Shown in pieces: positions 1 to 12,692 of a stretch of 64,000 bases of DNA. The stretch lies in the NCBI GenBank assembly GCA_965153355.1, contig OZ231126.1, forward strand, positions 85,374,001 through 85,438,000, read 5' to 3'. Origin of the DNA: Flaccisagitta enflata (lineage: Eukaryota > Chaetognatha > Sagittoidea > Aphragmophora). The notes beneath the pieces were generated by a model that saw only the letters and a program-made list of their open reading frames with translations, searched no databases and had not been told where the DNA came from. Both the position numbers and the translations under genes were made by a program. Position 1 is the stretch's first letter, and each line of letters opens with the position of its first letter.

Positions 1-983
<983 letters not shown>

Positions 984-1120
984 GCACGTGCTTCAGGTGG
1001 TCCGGGCTAAAATGTCAATGGATAAAACTTACGGAAATGGACTGCGTTTGTAGAAGGGGGGGGGGCTTTTATGGTGCGTTGCACTGATTTACAACGAAAA
1101 GATCTATGCACCGTTCAATA

Positions 1121-1629
1121 CAGTAGATGTCGTCTAGACTTGGAAATACGGGGGAGCTCATAACCTGAGCATCAGTATAGTGAGGGGACTAATTTTTTGT
1201 TGATGTAATGCATAGACCCAAAGGGGTTGACGATGGGGTATGGCATCCCCCTACGGCTTACCCTAGAAAAAAAACTTTTAGTATAAAATTTTAGGATCAA
1301 TCACTTTTTTTGCAGAATTTCAGCTTCATCTATTTGCTTAAAGTGCAAAACCAATCTGGGATTCGAACCTGGAACCTTTGACTGAATAAACTGATCATGA
1401 TAAACCTGAAGTCAAATGAATTAACCACTAGACCAAATCCAGAAGCTGAACCATTCAAGTGAATTTGATTTAGTAAATTCAGAACAATTTTCTATCAACA
1501 GAGCTGCCACACCCCATCGTCAACCCTATAGGAGATAAGCATTAAACACACACAGTTTCATTTCATTTGCACTAATAGTAATTAGGATATGAGGGCCCCC
1601 GTATTTCCAAGTATAGACGACGTCTACTG
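1121..1629 (-). mobile_element. Tc1/mariner-type MITE with tRNA-like core (copy 1)
   Basis: Termini CAGTAGATGTCGTCTA... and ...GACGTCTACTG form inverted repeats of about 40 bp and are flanked by TA on both sides. The same element lies in opposite orientation at 22517-23014 and 42290-42798. It has no coding capacity. The interior holds a tRNA-like segment. Confidence 0.85.
1350..1442 (-). other. tRNA-like pol III box A/B segment inside MITE (copy 1)
   Basis: On the minus strand TGGTCTAGTGG (box A, 1425-1435) is followed by GGTTCGAATCC (box B, 1359-1369) at tRNA-like spacing, slightly long as in Leu/Ser tRNAs. The arms around it do not fold into a clear cloverleaf, so this is a tRNA pseudogene or SINE-like segment. 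Confidence 0.5.
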
Positions 1630-1748
1630 TATCATATCAAGAGGTCATAATCCGTTGAATCATTGCACTGTTGTTAAGAGCTGGTGGTCGGGTTTTCAAT
1701 AGAGACAATGAAGACTAGACTGAAGAGATTTGCGTCTTTGAAAGAAGA

Positions 1749-1890
1749 AGAACAAGGCCGGACACATGGGCAATAAGTAATCGCTGGCGGATCGGCAGGG
1801 GCAGTTATTCTAGTGGGCAGGGGTAGTATCGGAAAGGGTGGGGGCTGTAACGCTGTAAGGATGTAAGTGTAAGGTGGTTGGGCAGGGGCA
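1749..1890 (+). mobile_element. Class 1-like start fragment
   Basis: AACAAGGCCGGACACATGGG, GGATCGGCAGGGGCAG, then GGGCAGGGGYAGT repeats. No hairpin end is recognised. Confidence 0.35.
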
Positions 1891-2524
1891 GTAACACTCA
1901 AAATCACTAAAATCATACTTCAGTCGATATCACGTCATCCTAAATTTCTCGTTACGAACCTACCTGCATTCTTACTTCCCACCTAGGGACACATGAGTCA
2001 CTCATAGAGTCGCTTAGCCAACGACGAAGAAATAATCTATGTACCAGCACCTCGCTGACAGGTTGAAGAGTGACCAACAGAGAGAGAATGACCATGAGTG
2101 AGAGAGTAAGCCGATGATTCATACGCAAACTTCATCCATCATCATGTCAGATTTTTTTTTTCTCGTCGCCTGCGTTGCCTGATAAACAAGACGAGGTAAG
2201 AGTTCAAATCCGGTTGTTGACGCCAAAAACATTCATCAGGGTTTTCTCAGACGCAAAATGATGAGAAAGAATAGAAATCATGTCTGTGCACGTGCACGTG
2301 GACTGAGTTGAGAAAGTTGAGAAAGATGCGACTGTGTTCAAAATCCTGCTTTTCTGCACAGACGATGGAATCAAATAACTAACTCAAACAGAAATGGTTT
2401 TCTTTGAAACACACTTAATGATTAGATTACTGCGTAGATAACAAGTTCCTCTTTTCTCAACTGCGTCATCAGCATCGCCGGTTTTTACTTTTTGTGCGGC
2501 AGTTCATTGAAAAAGGCCCGAGAA
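1891..2524. other. No gene seen
   Basis: Unique, mixed-composition DNA with a GTGCACGTGCACGTG palindrome near 2286. No exon with convincing splice sites. Confidence 0.5.
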
Positions 2525-2555
2525 ATTTACATGAGTGGGAAGGGCATTGCGGTAA

Positions 2556-2605
<50 letters not shown>

Positions 2606-3166
2606 ACAGAGAGACAGAGACACACATGTAGAGAGACAGACATCGTAAGAGTGAACGGAGCAAACAGAAAAAGAGAATTCTGTTCGTTTACATTGGTTAT
2701 GTAGATAGACCCTTGATTAAAATCTTTTGAATAGTTATTTAAATACCCTTGGCTTTATCACCTGCCGGCTGCTGCACTCGAGATGTCCTTGCCTTCCTCT
2801 ATCCCTTTCCTCTTCCTCCCGCCTCTTCTTTTCATCCCCTCCCACCCCCTCCCGACTCATCCTCTTCCCCCTTAAACCTCCCTCTCTCCCTTTTCTCAGC
2901 CTCCTCCATGCCCCCATCTAGCTCTTCCCTTTCAACATCTTCCTTCTTCGTCTTGGTCTTTCTCTCTCTTCCAACTCTGCTTCTTTCCGCTTGCTAAGCA
3001 TCCTTTCTTGCCCAGTCCCCCCCCCCCACCGCCCGACCCTTCCTCATCCTGGTCTCTTCAGTTGCAGACACGCATTTCTGAAAGTCTTCGTCCGTCCGTC
3101 CATTGGTCCGTTGGTCCGTTGTCACCTTGTTGAAAACGCGAAAAAATTGATCTTATGATGCTGTTG

Positions 3167-3253
<87 letters not shown>

Positions 3254-3472
3254 GAGGAGGCTTGGGGGTTGGATGCCCCTGCCCACCCGTCCACAACGAT
3301 ATTGTGACCCCGCGTCACTTGCTCTACCTTCTACCTATCTTCTCCACTTTTCCTCCCCCATCCCCCTCCCAGGTCTCATCTTATCAGGATGATTTCCATC
3401 TCGCATCAGTTTAAAAGTCGATTCGTGAAGTTATTCAAAAATTTACATGAGTGGGAAGGGCATTGCGGTAGA

Positions 3473-3519
<47 letters not shown>

Positions 3520-4105
3520 AAGATCTAGAGAGACAGTGGGACAGAGAGACAGAGACACACATGTAGAGAGACAGACATCGTAAGAGTGAACGGAGCAAAC
3601 AGAAAAAGAGAATTCTGTTCGTTTACATTGGTTATGTAGATAGACCCTTGATTAAAATCTTTTGAATAGTTATTTAAATACCCTTGGCTTTATCACCTGC
3701 CGGCTGCTGCACTCGAGATGTCCTTGCCTTCCTCTATCCCTTTCCTCTTCCTCCCGCCTCTTCTTTTCATCCCCTCCCACCCCCTCCCGACTCATCCTCT
3801 TCCCCCTTAAACCTCCCTCTCTCCCTTTTCTCAGCCTCCTCCATGCCCCCATCTAGCTCTTCCCTTTCAACATCTTCCTTCTTCGTCTTGGTCTTTCTCT
3901 CTCTTCCAACTCTGCTTCTTTCCGCTTGCTAAGCATCCTTTCTTGCCCAGTCCCCCCCCCCTCCTCCCGACCCTTCCTCATCCTGGTCTCTTCAGTTGCA
4001 GACACGCATTTCTGAAAGAGTCTTCGTCCGTCCGTCCATTGGTCCGTTGGTCCGTCACGCTCTTGTTGAAAACGCGAAAAACGCGCATTTATGATGCTGC
4101 AGTTG

Positions 4106-4196
<91 letters not shown>

Positions 4197-4414
4197 GAGG
4201 AGGCTTGGGGGTTGGATGCCCCTGCCCACCCGTCCACAACGATATTGTGACCCCGCGTCACTTGCTCTACCTTCTACCTATCTTCTCCACTTTTCCTCCC
4301 CCATCCCCCTCCCAGGTCTCATCTTATCAGGATGATTTCCATCTCGCATCAGTTTAAAAGTCGATTCGTGAAGTTATTCAAAAATTTACATGAGTGGGAA
4401 GGGCATTGCGGTAA

Positions 4415-4488
<74 letters not shown>

Positions 4489-5068
4489 AGAGAGACAGTG
4501 GGACAGAGAGACAGAGACACACATGTAGAGAGACAGACATCGTAAGAGTGAACGGAGCAAACAGAAAAAGAGAATTCTGTTCGTTTACATTGGTTATGTA
4601 GATAGACCCTTGATTAAAATCTTTTGAATAGTTATTTAAATACCCTTGGCTTTATCACCTGCCGGCTGCTGCACTCGAGATGTCCTTGCCTTCCTCTATC
4701 CCTTTCCTCTTCCTCCCGCCTCTTCTTTTCATCCCCTCCCACCCCCTCCCGACTCATCCTCTTCCCCCTTAAACCTCCCTCTCTCCCTTTTCTCAGCCTC
4801 CTCCATGCCCCCATCTAGCTCTTCCCTTTCAACATCTTCCTTCTTCGTCTTGGTCTTTCTCTCTCTTCCAACTCTGCTTCTTTCCGCTTGCTAAGCATCC
4901 TTTCTTGCCCAGTCCCCCCCCCCCTCCTCCCGACCCTTCCTCATCCTGGTCTCTTCAGTTGCAGACACGCATTTCTGAAAGAGTCTTCGTCCGTCCGTCC
5001 ATTGGTCCGTTGGTCCGTCACGCTCTTGTTGAAAACGCGAAAAACGCGCATTTATGATGCTGCAGTTG

Positions 5069-5163
<95 letters not shown>

Positions 5164-5349
5164 GAGGAGGCTTGGGGGTTGGATGCCCCTGCCCACCCGT
5201 CCACAACGATATTGTGACCCCGCGTCACTTGCTCTACCTTCTACCTATCTTCTCCACTTTTCCTCCCCCATCCCCCTCCCAGGTCTCATCTTATCAGGAT
5301 GATTTCCATCTCGCATCAGTTTAAAAGTCGCTTCGTGAAGTTATTCAAA
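2525..5349 (+). repeat. Tandem triplication of a ~0.92-0.97 kb unit
   Basis: Units run 2525-3440, 3441-4382 and 4383-5349, each starting ATTTACATGAGTGGGAAGGG. Each contains a (GA)n array, a C-rich segment, a TCCG-rich block, a (TG)n array and GATATTGTGACCCCGCG. Unit lengths differ mainly in the microsatellites. Small conserved frames exist in all three but show no gene features. Each unit also contains a class 1-like block (GTTGCAGACACGCA plus TCCG repeats). Confidence 0.92.
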
Positions 5350-5936
5350 AGTTTGTCTGTCCCTTCTCATTCCAATTTCATCACTCGGAAAAAGGTTTAT
5401 GCAGCTGAAATTGAATCAGAATTAAGTCAAAATTATTTCACTTTTGAATTAAGGCCATTATTAAGTCGTCAGTTCTCGGGAGGTCGGTGACTCGGCAGTA
5501 TAATTCACACGGATGGAAGCCATCTCACCGCCCTTTTGCAGTTGGGTTTGTGTATGTGTGAGTGTGTTGGAGGGGAGTTGGGGGTGGGGTTGAAGTGAGG
5601 CTGGGGGTCGGATGCCCCAGCCCACTCGTCAGAAACGATATCGTGACACCGCGTCACTTGGTATTATATTTGTAAACCGTGCTTTTCACATGAGCTTGAG
5701 CACGTCTGCAAGAGGCCTTGTTCATAAAGAGCACTCATCCTTCGGCACGTGAACGTGACATCTTGAGTTGAAAACTATTATTGCGTCATTTGAATGTTTG
5801 TTACCTGATGTTTGATGTTAAAGGATGAAAACAACCTTTCTCTTCCTTGATGATGTCGATCAGCGATGGTTGGCTAAACTATCTCTCCAAGAGAATTCTC
5901 CGCTGCTCCGGGAAGTCCTCGACGCAGTCGTCCCTT
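5350..5936. other. No gene seen; class 1-like end fragment
   Basis: Contains GCCCCAGCCCACTCGTCAGA, GATATCGTGACACCGCGTCA at about 5612-5660, a diverged copy of the block found in the triplicated unit. Confidence 0.5.
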
Positions 5937-6684
5937 GACCAAATCTCTTTTGACGAAATCTCTTTTGACGAAATCTCTTTTGACCAAATCTCTTTTGACC
6001 AAATCTCATTTGACCAAATCTCTTTTGACAAAATCTCTTTTGACCAAATCTCTTTTGACCAAATCGCTTTTGACCAAATCTCTTTTGACCAAATCTCTTT
6101 TGACCAAATCTCTTTTGACGAAATCTCTTTTGACAAAATCTCTTTTGACCAAATCTCTTTTGACCAAATCGCTTTTGACCAAATCTCTTTTGACGAAATC
6201 TCTTTTGACGAAATCTCTTTTGACCAAATCTCTTTTGACCAAATCTCATTTGACCAAATCTCCTTTGACAAAATCTCTTTTGACCAAATCTCTTTTGACC
6301 AAATCTCTTTTGACCAAATCTCTTTTGACCAAATCTCTTTTGACCAAATCTCTTTTGACAAAATCTCTTTTGACCAAATCTCTTTTGACAAAATCTCTTT
6401 TGACCAAATCTCTTTTGACGAAATCTCTTTTGACCAAATCTCATTTGACCAAATCTCTTTTGACCAAATCTCATTTGACCAAATCTCTTTTGACGAAATC
6501 TCTTTTGACCAAATCTCTTTTGACGAAATCTTTTTTGACAAAATCTCTTTTGACAAAATCTCTTTTGACCAAATCTCTTTTGACCAAATCTCTTTTGACC
6601 AAATCTCTTTTGACCAAATCTCTTTTGACCAAATCTCTTTTGACCAAATCTCTTTTGACCAAATCTCTTTTGACCAAATCTTTT
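5937..6684 (+). repeat. 15-bp minisatellite, about 50 copies
   Basis: The unit is TTTTGACCAAATCTC with variants GACG, GACA, TCATTT and TCGCTT. Because the unit length is a multiple of three and lacks stops, five of six frames stay open for 190-280 codons. The variant order at 5941-6060 recurs at 6181-6300, showing a higher-order duplication. No coding evidence. Confidence 0.93.
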
Positions 6685-7107
6685 TGACCAAACCTGGTCT
6701 CTGACTCTGTTGAACAATCTATTCCTAAAAATGAACACAGCTGATATCCAAGTTACCGCGGGCTAAACCTGACAAGATGGCGCGATTTCCAACCCGTATA
6801 CAATACATCCTAGTCGCGTGCAGATGGGAAGGGACCGTATTTGGGGTCACTACTAGAGCTCTTCTCACTCTGGGCAGGAGCTTTGAGGCCAAAGACCGCA
6901 AAAACGACGGACGGACAGACAAAGCAGGGTGTTGAGTAGCACACGACTATAAAGCCTCCATTGACCTAAACTCCAACCTCGTGTGTCGTGTCGCTGTATC
7001 ATTTCATTATTTCTTTCAATTCATTGTCTGGCCATTGCTTTTCACTGATTAACCATCTTCACAGATAAAATCTTTATGCCTGAAAGCAAGCAACTTTTGA
7101 AGATGCT
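6685..7107. other. No gene seen
   Basis: Unique sequence; ACGACGGACGGACAGACAAAG near 6904 is class 1-like but has no recognisable ends. Confidence 0.5.
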
Positions 7108-7797
7108 TTTTAGTCACGTACACGCGACTCTACAACCTGCTTTGTCGGTCCGTCGGTCCGTCAGTCCGTCACACTTTACTTTTTGGGCAGCGGCCCCGAA
7201 GGGGCCGATGACCTATGCTTTCACACAGGGCAAATTTCTCCTCCTCCTTCTCCTTCTTCTCCTCCTTTGTACCCCCCCCTGCTTTCAGCCTCGAGACCCA
7301 AATCCCAGCCTCGAGGCCCAAATCCCAGCCTCAAGGCTCAAATCCCAGTCTTGAGGCTCAAATCTCAGCCAAGAGGCTCAAATCCCTGCCTATAAGCCCA
7401 AATCCCAGCTTCAAGGCCCCGATTCCAGCCTCCAGGCTCAAGTAGAAACAGCATAGGTCATCGGCTCCTTCGGGGCCGCTGCCCCTCTCACTATCTCACA
7501 ACCTCACACACTCACTTAGGGGCAACGGGTACCGCTGACCATCTAACGCTTTTTCGACTATCTATTATACTTTAAGTTATTTCTAGTCATTCTAAGTCAT
7601 TTTAAGTCATTCTAAGTCATTCTAAGTTATTTTAAGTCACCTAAGTCAAACAGGTCAAAGTAGTCATTTAAGTCATTTTAGGTCTTTTTAAGTCATTTAA
7701 AGTTGCCTTGAGTCATTTTAAGTCATCTTGAGTCAATAAAAGTCATCTTCAGTTATTTATGTCTCGCACGCGACTTAAAGGTGTTGGCCTTGTTTTA
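7108..7797 (-). mobile_element. Class 1 hairpin-ended element, interrupted by a class 2 element
   Basis: The right end (GCGACTTAAAGGTGTTGGCCTTGTT) and left end (TTTTAGTCACGTACACGCGACTC...TCCGTC...CACACTTTACT) match the two ends of 43059-44839 in reverse. A complete class 2 element (7180-7560) sits between them. The core is an AGTCATTCTA-type minisatellite. Confidence 0.65.
7180..7560 (-). mobile_element. Class 2 element (inverted GGCCCC blocks, tandem core)
   Basis: Begins TTTTTGGGCAGCGGCCCCGA and ends GGTACCGCTGACCATC...TTTTTCGACTA. Inverted CCTATGCTTTCACA / AGCATAGGTCATCGG blocks flank about seven copies of a CCCAAATCCCAGCCTCGAGG-type 20-bp repeat. It is nested in a class 1 element. Confidence 0.7.
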
Positions 7798-7910
7798 AAA
7801 GAAAGAAGCAAGAACGAGCAGATTGAGCCCATTTGAATGAGTTGTTTTACTCTTTTAAATGCGACCAATCTGGGTGTGTTTCAGTTCTCATTATTTCTCT
7901 TTCTTTTTCC

Positions 7911-8249
7911 TCTTCTTCTTCTTCTTCTTCTTCTTTTTCTTCTTCTTCTTCTTCTTCTTCTTCTTCTTCTTCTTCTTCTTCTTCTTCTTCTAGTTCTCCT
8001 TCTTCTTCTTCTTCGTCTTCTTATTCAAGTTCTTCTTATTCAAGTTCTTCTTCTTCTTCTTCTTCTTCTTCTTCTTCTTCTTCTTCTTCTTCTTCTTCTT
8101 CTTCTTCTTCTTCTTCTTCTTCTATCTTCTTCTTCTTCTTCTTCTATGAGAATTATTCTTCTTCTCCTTCCTCTTCTAGTTCTTCAAGTTCTTCTTCTTC
8201 TTCTTCTTTTTCTTCTTCTTCTTCTTCTTCTTCTTCTTTTTCTTTTTCT

Positions 8250-8284
<35 letters not shown>

Positions 8285-8371
8285 TTCTATTTCTATTTAT
8301 CCTTCTTCTTCTTCTTCTTCTTCTTCTTCTTCTTCTTCTTCTTCTTCTTCTTCTTCTTCTTCTTCTTCTTC
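7911..8371 (+). repeat. (TTC)n microsatellite, 460 bp
   Basis: Long TTC/CTT tract with a few interruptions. Poly-Ser, poly-Leu and poly-Arg frames are artefacts of the triplet. Confidence 0.97.
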
Positions 8372-8398
8372 CCAACCTCTCATTCTTTCTCTCTTATT

Positions 8399-8717
8399 CA
8401 GGGGTGTATATAATTGAGTCGCTTTTGATTCCCCCCCCCCCCTTCGATTTTCTTCCTCATGACGTGACCCGTTGTGCATTGAAATCTAGGATTTTCTTCC
8501 CCACAAAGCTATAAAACAGTATAGTTAACGTTTAGGTAGTGTTAAACTGTGTTTTACTAACTAGTTTTTAGGATTTGGTACTGTCAAAAGTTATTTTTTC
8601 CCCAAATTTTCTTTTTTTCTCTTTTTTCCCTCTTTGATTTTCTTCCCCATCTCCAGACCCTTTGATTTCTCCCCCCCCCCCACGGGGAGGGGGGGGACTC
8701 AACTATATACAGGCCTG
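8399..8717. mobile_element. hAT-type non-autonomous element with 8-bp target duplication
   Basis: Termini CAGGGGTGTATATAATTGAGTC and GACTCAACTATATACAGGCCTG are inverted. The flanks CTCTTATT (8391-8398) and CTCTTATT (8718-8725) match perfectly. CAG-starting termini and 8-bp duplications are hallmarks of hAT elements. The interior holds poly-C runs and no open frame. Confidence 0.8.
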
Positions 8718-8725
8718 CTCTTATT

Positions 8726-9285
8726 CTCTCTTCCATTCGAACTTCCCCCCTCCACCTTTTTTTGATTCCATTCGAAAACTTTCTTCTTCCACATTTCGGA
8801 CGGTGGGATAAACCCCCCTTCTTTTTATTTTTCTTCTTTCATCCATTCTTCTTCATCATCGTCTTCGCCTTTCTCCTCCTCTTCTTTTTCCTCTTCTTTT
8901 TCTTTCTTCTTCTTTTCCCTTTTTTCTACTTGGACTTTTTCCCGCTTCTTGATTTTCTTTTTTTAAAACTTTGTTCCACTTTTCACTTCCGCAGTTTCAC
9001 ACCGACTAACGAAATTCTCAAACCTACAACTTACCTTCTCTTTTTTTCTTCAAAGTCGTTTTATAAAGTCATTCCATTATTGACCGTTTTCTAAAGCCGC
9101 CCAAAATAGGATTGAAATGATGAAGTATATATCGAAGTCACTTTTATTGCGAAATCGGCTTACGAGTGTCTAGAACGAGTCGTTAAAAAAAGTCAATTTG
9201 CTCAATCGTGATCAACTTAGGATTCACCAGAACAAAACGACGGAGTCATGGATGAATTCAGAAAAAAAAGAGGACTAAACAAGGA
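8726..9285. other. No gene seen; pyrimidine-rich
   Basis: A TTC-rich stretch at 8815-8960, then AT-rich DNA. Confidence 0.5.
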
Positions 9286-9426
9286 AACAAGGCCAAGTAG
9301 GCCAATAGGTGCGACGGTGTGGAATCCACTGTGGATCGTCGAACGAATGCGTTACCAAACGACCAACCGACCGACCGACCAACGGACACAGCCAGTTATA
9401 GAGGTGCTTTGTCGCACCTGAAAAAA
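9286..9426 (+). mobile_element. Class 1 hairpin-ended element, complete short copy
   Basis: Starts AACAAGGCCAAGTAGG, has an ACCGACCGACC core, then TTATAGAGGTGCTTTGTCGCACC and a poly-A end. The hairpin AGGTGC/GCACCT has one interruption (G) before the A tract. Confidence 0.7.
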
Positions 9427-9551
9427 GAAAAGCGAAGAAGCAAAGACAAGGAAGATTCGCATCGGAAATTCATTATTCAATCTACATTTACAATATGAGA
9501 AAAAAATGCAATAAAATTAATGGATTTAACAAATACGCAACATTTACTTTC

Positions 9552-9560
9552 AGTTTTCGT

Positions 9561-9646
<86 letters not shown>

Positions 9647-9658
9647 ATCGTTATCGTT

Positions 9659-9690
<32 letters not shown>
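9552..9690 (+). repeat. (TTTTCG)n hexamer array
   Basis: About 22 copies with three TTATCG variants near 9645-9662. Confidence 0.95.
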
Positions 9691-9692
<2 letters not shown>

Positions 9693-10990
9693 GCATTAGT
9701 AGGCTAGTAGGACGAAAATGTAAAAAATGGCCATATATGGCATATGATGTATGGATTGGCTCGTAAAAATATCGACATTATCAAAAAACTTCATTTTTGG
9801 CCTATTTTACCAATTTCAGAAACATACAATCACTAAAACCAACAAACACTGTGCAGTCAATTCCTGGCACTTTTTTCTTGATGATAAAATAAGTGAAATG
9901 CAATATTGAAATGGCTCATACTACCAAAAATCTGTGATAAGATCTCTCAGATTACTGAATTTAACATTTGTCCCTCACATAACATCGATCAGAACGCTCA
10001 AAAGCTACTATCTATTCAGTTACTTACATCTTCATCTACCCTCAATTACAATAAAGAATTTTCCACGCTTAGAAATGAGCATCAACTTTGACATGAATAA
10101 AAACTCCTGCCGCTGAGGGAAGCTAAAAAGGGGTCTTACCCTGCATATTCCATGAAGTTAAGAATTTTCTTTGTTTTGTATTTTTCTTATGTCTTTCTAT
10201 CAAGTTAGGAGAGAAAACGATTTTAGATAAGATCCCCTGAAGGACAACAACTTCCTTCTTCAATCTAACATCACTCGTTGATGTTTAAGATAATCACTCT
10301 CTTTTTATTCAATAGCAGAGAATGTTTCGATGGAAAATTAGACCAGAGAAAGGCGGCGAAATCAGATGTTCCGAATGAAAGACCACTGCTCACAAACGAA
10401 TTGAGCTACAAACCCCAGATTGGTCGCAATTTAAAGTGTTCAAACAACTCTTTAAGTTGAAACCAATCTGGGATATGTAGCTTTATCGTTTAAGTTGCAA
10501 TACTCCTCCAAAGTTGATTATTTTTCAGAGCAAAAATCTTGAAAGAGTATGGGTCCGCGACTGGGGTCAAATGCAGTGGCCCCAAGTTGGATAGTTAGTA
10601 GCTAGATCTGGATAGTAATGGAGGTGCCTTAGACAGTAAAAAAATAATCTGGATACCAGCTACTAATCTAGATACTAAATGAAATTTTTTTACATAGTGC
10701 TGGATACTAGCAATTTTTTTCAAATTTCTGAGATTTTTTTTGATAAAATTTAAAGATAATCATCAAACCAATAAAAAATTTTAAAAACATTTTGATGAAT
10801 ATCATAATTTCAGTTATCATGAGTTTATTCAACTTAGATTCTGGTTGAAGTTATATATAGAATCAACTTGGCTAGTAGCTCCAAAAATCACTTGGGGACA
10901 CTGCAGGAAAAGGACAGGTGGATCGTTTGCGTCAATTTTACGCGTTTTATTTACTTCCGCGTTTGATTCCATTGTGTTCGAGATACCCTC
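9691..10990. other. No gene seen
   Basis: AT-rich, with the inverted repeat at 10398-10482. Short open frames at 9906-10116 have no recognisable domain. Confidence 0.5.
10398..10482. repeat. Inverted repeat, about 38-bp arms
   Basis: TGAGCTACAAACCCCAGATT...TTTAAAGTG is inverted as CTTTAAGTTGAAACCAATCTGGG..TGTAGCT. No box A/B pair convincing enough for a tRNA. Confidence 0.55.
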
Positions 10991-11815
10991 ATCGGGAAAA
11001 AAGTCGAAGTCAGTCTTCGACTTTTTGACATATTCGAGAGAAACAGGGTTTTCATTTTCTTATGAGGAAGTTGTGCATCTCATCCGGCTGATTGCACCCT
11101 CGGACTAAATTGATAGGGTGGGTAAATTTGATTATTCTCTTTCATTTGGCACCAAGCAGAATTCTCTACGACAAATATTTTTTGCGCTATGATTTTTTAA
11201 AGATTTATTTACAAAAAATTTAAATTGATTTTTTTTAATTTTTTATGATTTTAAGTAGGATCAATAAAAAAATGTATTTATGTTTGTTTGAGCATGCAAA
11301 TACAAGAAAACATGTTTATGAGCATAGCTGCTCATCTCTTAGGGTGTTTTTGAGCAGTCTAGCTCATTTAGCTCATTTTGCTCCGCCTTTTTTTCTGATT
11401 TCAAATTCAATAAATGAATAAATATTTTGTTACATGTTTAAGCAAGCAGATACAAAAAAGTATGTCAGTGAGCTCAGTTGCTTATTTGCGAGGGTGTTTT
11501 TATGTATTTTAGCTCACTTGGCTCATTTAGCTCAGTCTTTTTTCTGATCTTTAATGGGATAAATACATAAATGCAAATACAAGAAAGCATGTCAGTGAGC
11601 ATAGCTGGTTGTGTGGTTGAGTGATTTTGAGCATTTTAGCTCATCTAGCTCATTTGGCTCAGTCCTATATTTCTCGGATTAACAGTGCAACCAATACATG
11701 CAAGTGCTCTTGATTTGATCAAACAAGATTTGCAGTGACTGAAAACAAAAGCTTGGTGAAAAGTGACCAATGCTTACGACTTTTTTCCTCACGGCGACAG
11801 CCGCCATTACTGGTA
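10991..11815 (+). mobile_element. Dispersed repeat with AGCTCA motifs (copy 1)
   Basis: Begins ATCGGGAAAAAAGTCGAAGT (with a GTCGAAG/CTTCGAC hairpin), contains repeated TTAGCTCATTTAGCTCA strings, and ends CACGGCGACAGCCGCCATTACTGGTA. A second copy is at 37869-38870, and inverted partial copies start segments A and B. Confidence 0.7.
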
Positions 11816-12692
11816 CTCTTATGGCTCTAGCTTTTTTCAGCTTTATGCTAAAAGATTTCTGAAACCAGATTTGAATTCCCCACGCAATAACCTACATGGC
11901 TATCCTGAGTCGCTCGCGTTACCAAGCGATTTGCGGCCTCATATGACGGTTTTCTGAGCTCATTAGTTATTCCTTCATTTTTAGTCAAATTTTTCCGACA
12001 GAAAAACGTATTACTGGATAGTCTGACGATAGATCTACTTGATTTTGAATGATTTTTTGGTGATATTGATGCATTTCGAGCAATGAATTGGATATACATG
12101 GTGGTTTAAAAATTCTGACAACTTTTTTTTCCACTGCAATCCTCTTGTATTCCCGCTGACTTCTTGCCTAGCATTAGTCGATAATCAAATGGGAACGGAA
12201 TTAGGAAACAAGATAATGGACAATCCAATTCAGTCTGCTTTTGCTATAAAAATTTTGTCGCGTACGAAAATATGCTATGCAAATCAACAATTAAGCACCT
12301 ATTCATTTGAACATTGATTCAATGACAATGATAAAGAGGGAAGAGAAAATTGTCCCCACTTATTTTTCTTGAGACGATTTTAGGGATTGTTGAATCATCC
12401 TATTTTCCTAGACAAATAGGTGCAATTTTCAATTGCAATTTCATCCTTTTTCAGTGCTTTTTAATGAACCGGCTTTAGAGGCTTTTACTTTGGAAGAATG
12501 TTTCATCCAAACGAATTGAGGTGAAAAAACCTAGGCGTGTTCTGGGATGGAAGATCTTTCGAAGATCTTCATCACCATCATGAATTTTCATAGTCACTTT
12601 TGTTCATTGATTAAGTGAAGATATAAAAGTGCGCGTGCGTCTTCCTTTCAATGGAGCATTTGCATCGGCAACATATTGCATTACTATCTTAG
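11816..12692. other. No gene seen before the TIR-like fragment
   Basis: AT-rich. Includes GATATAAAAGTGCGCG near 12620, a TATA-like string of unknown relevance. Confidence 0.45.

Noticed and set aside
2727-4894. Frames conserved in all three tandem units (for example 2727, 3662, 4624)
   Set aside because: They are identical because the units are recent duplicates. Pyrimidine-rich composition and overlapping frames on both strands argue against coding.
5847-6704. A 285-codon open frame and matching long frames on the other strand
   Set aside because: They exist because a stop-free 15-bp repeat is a multiple of three. Five frames are open at once, and there is no domain or splice context.
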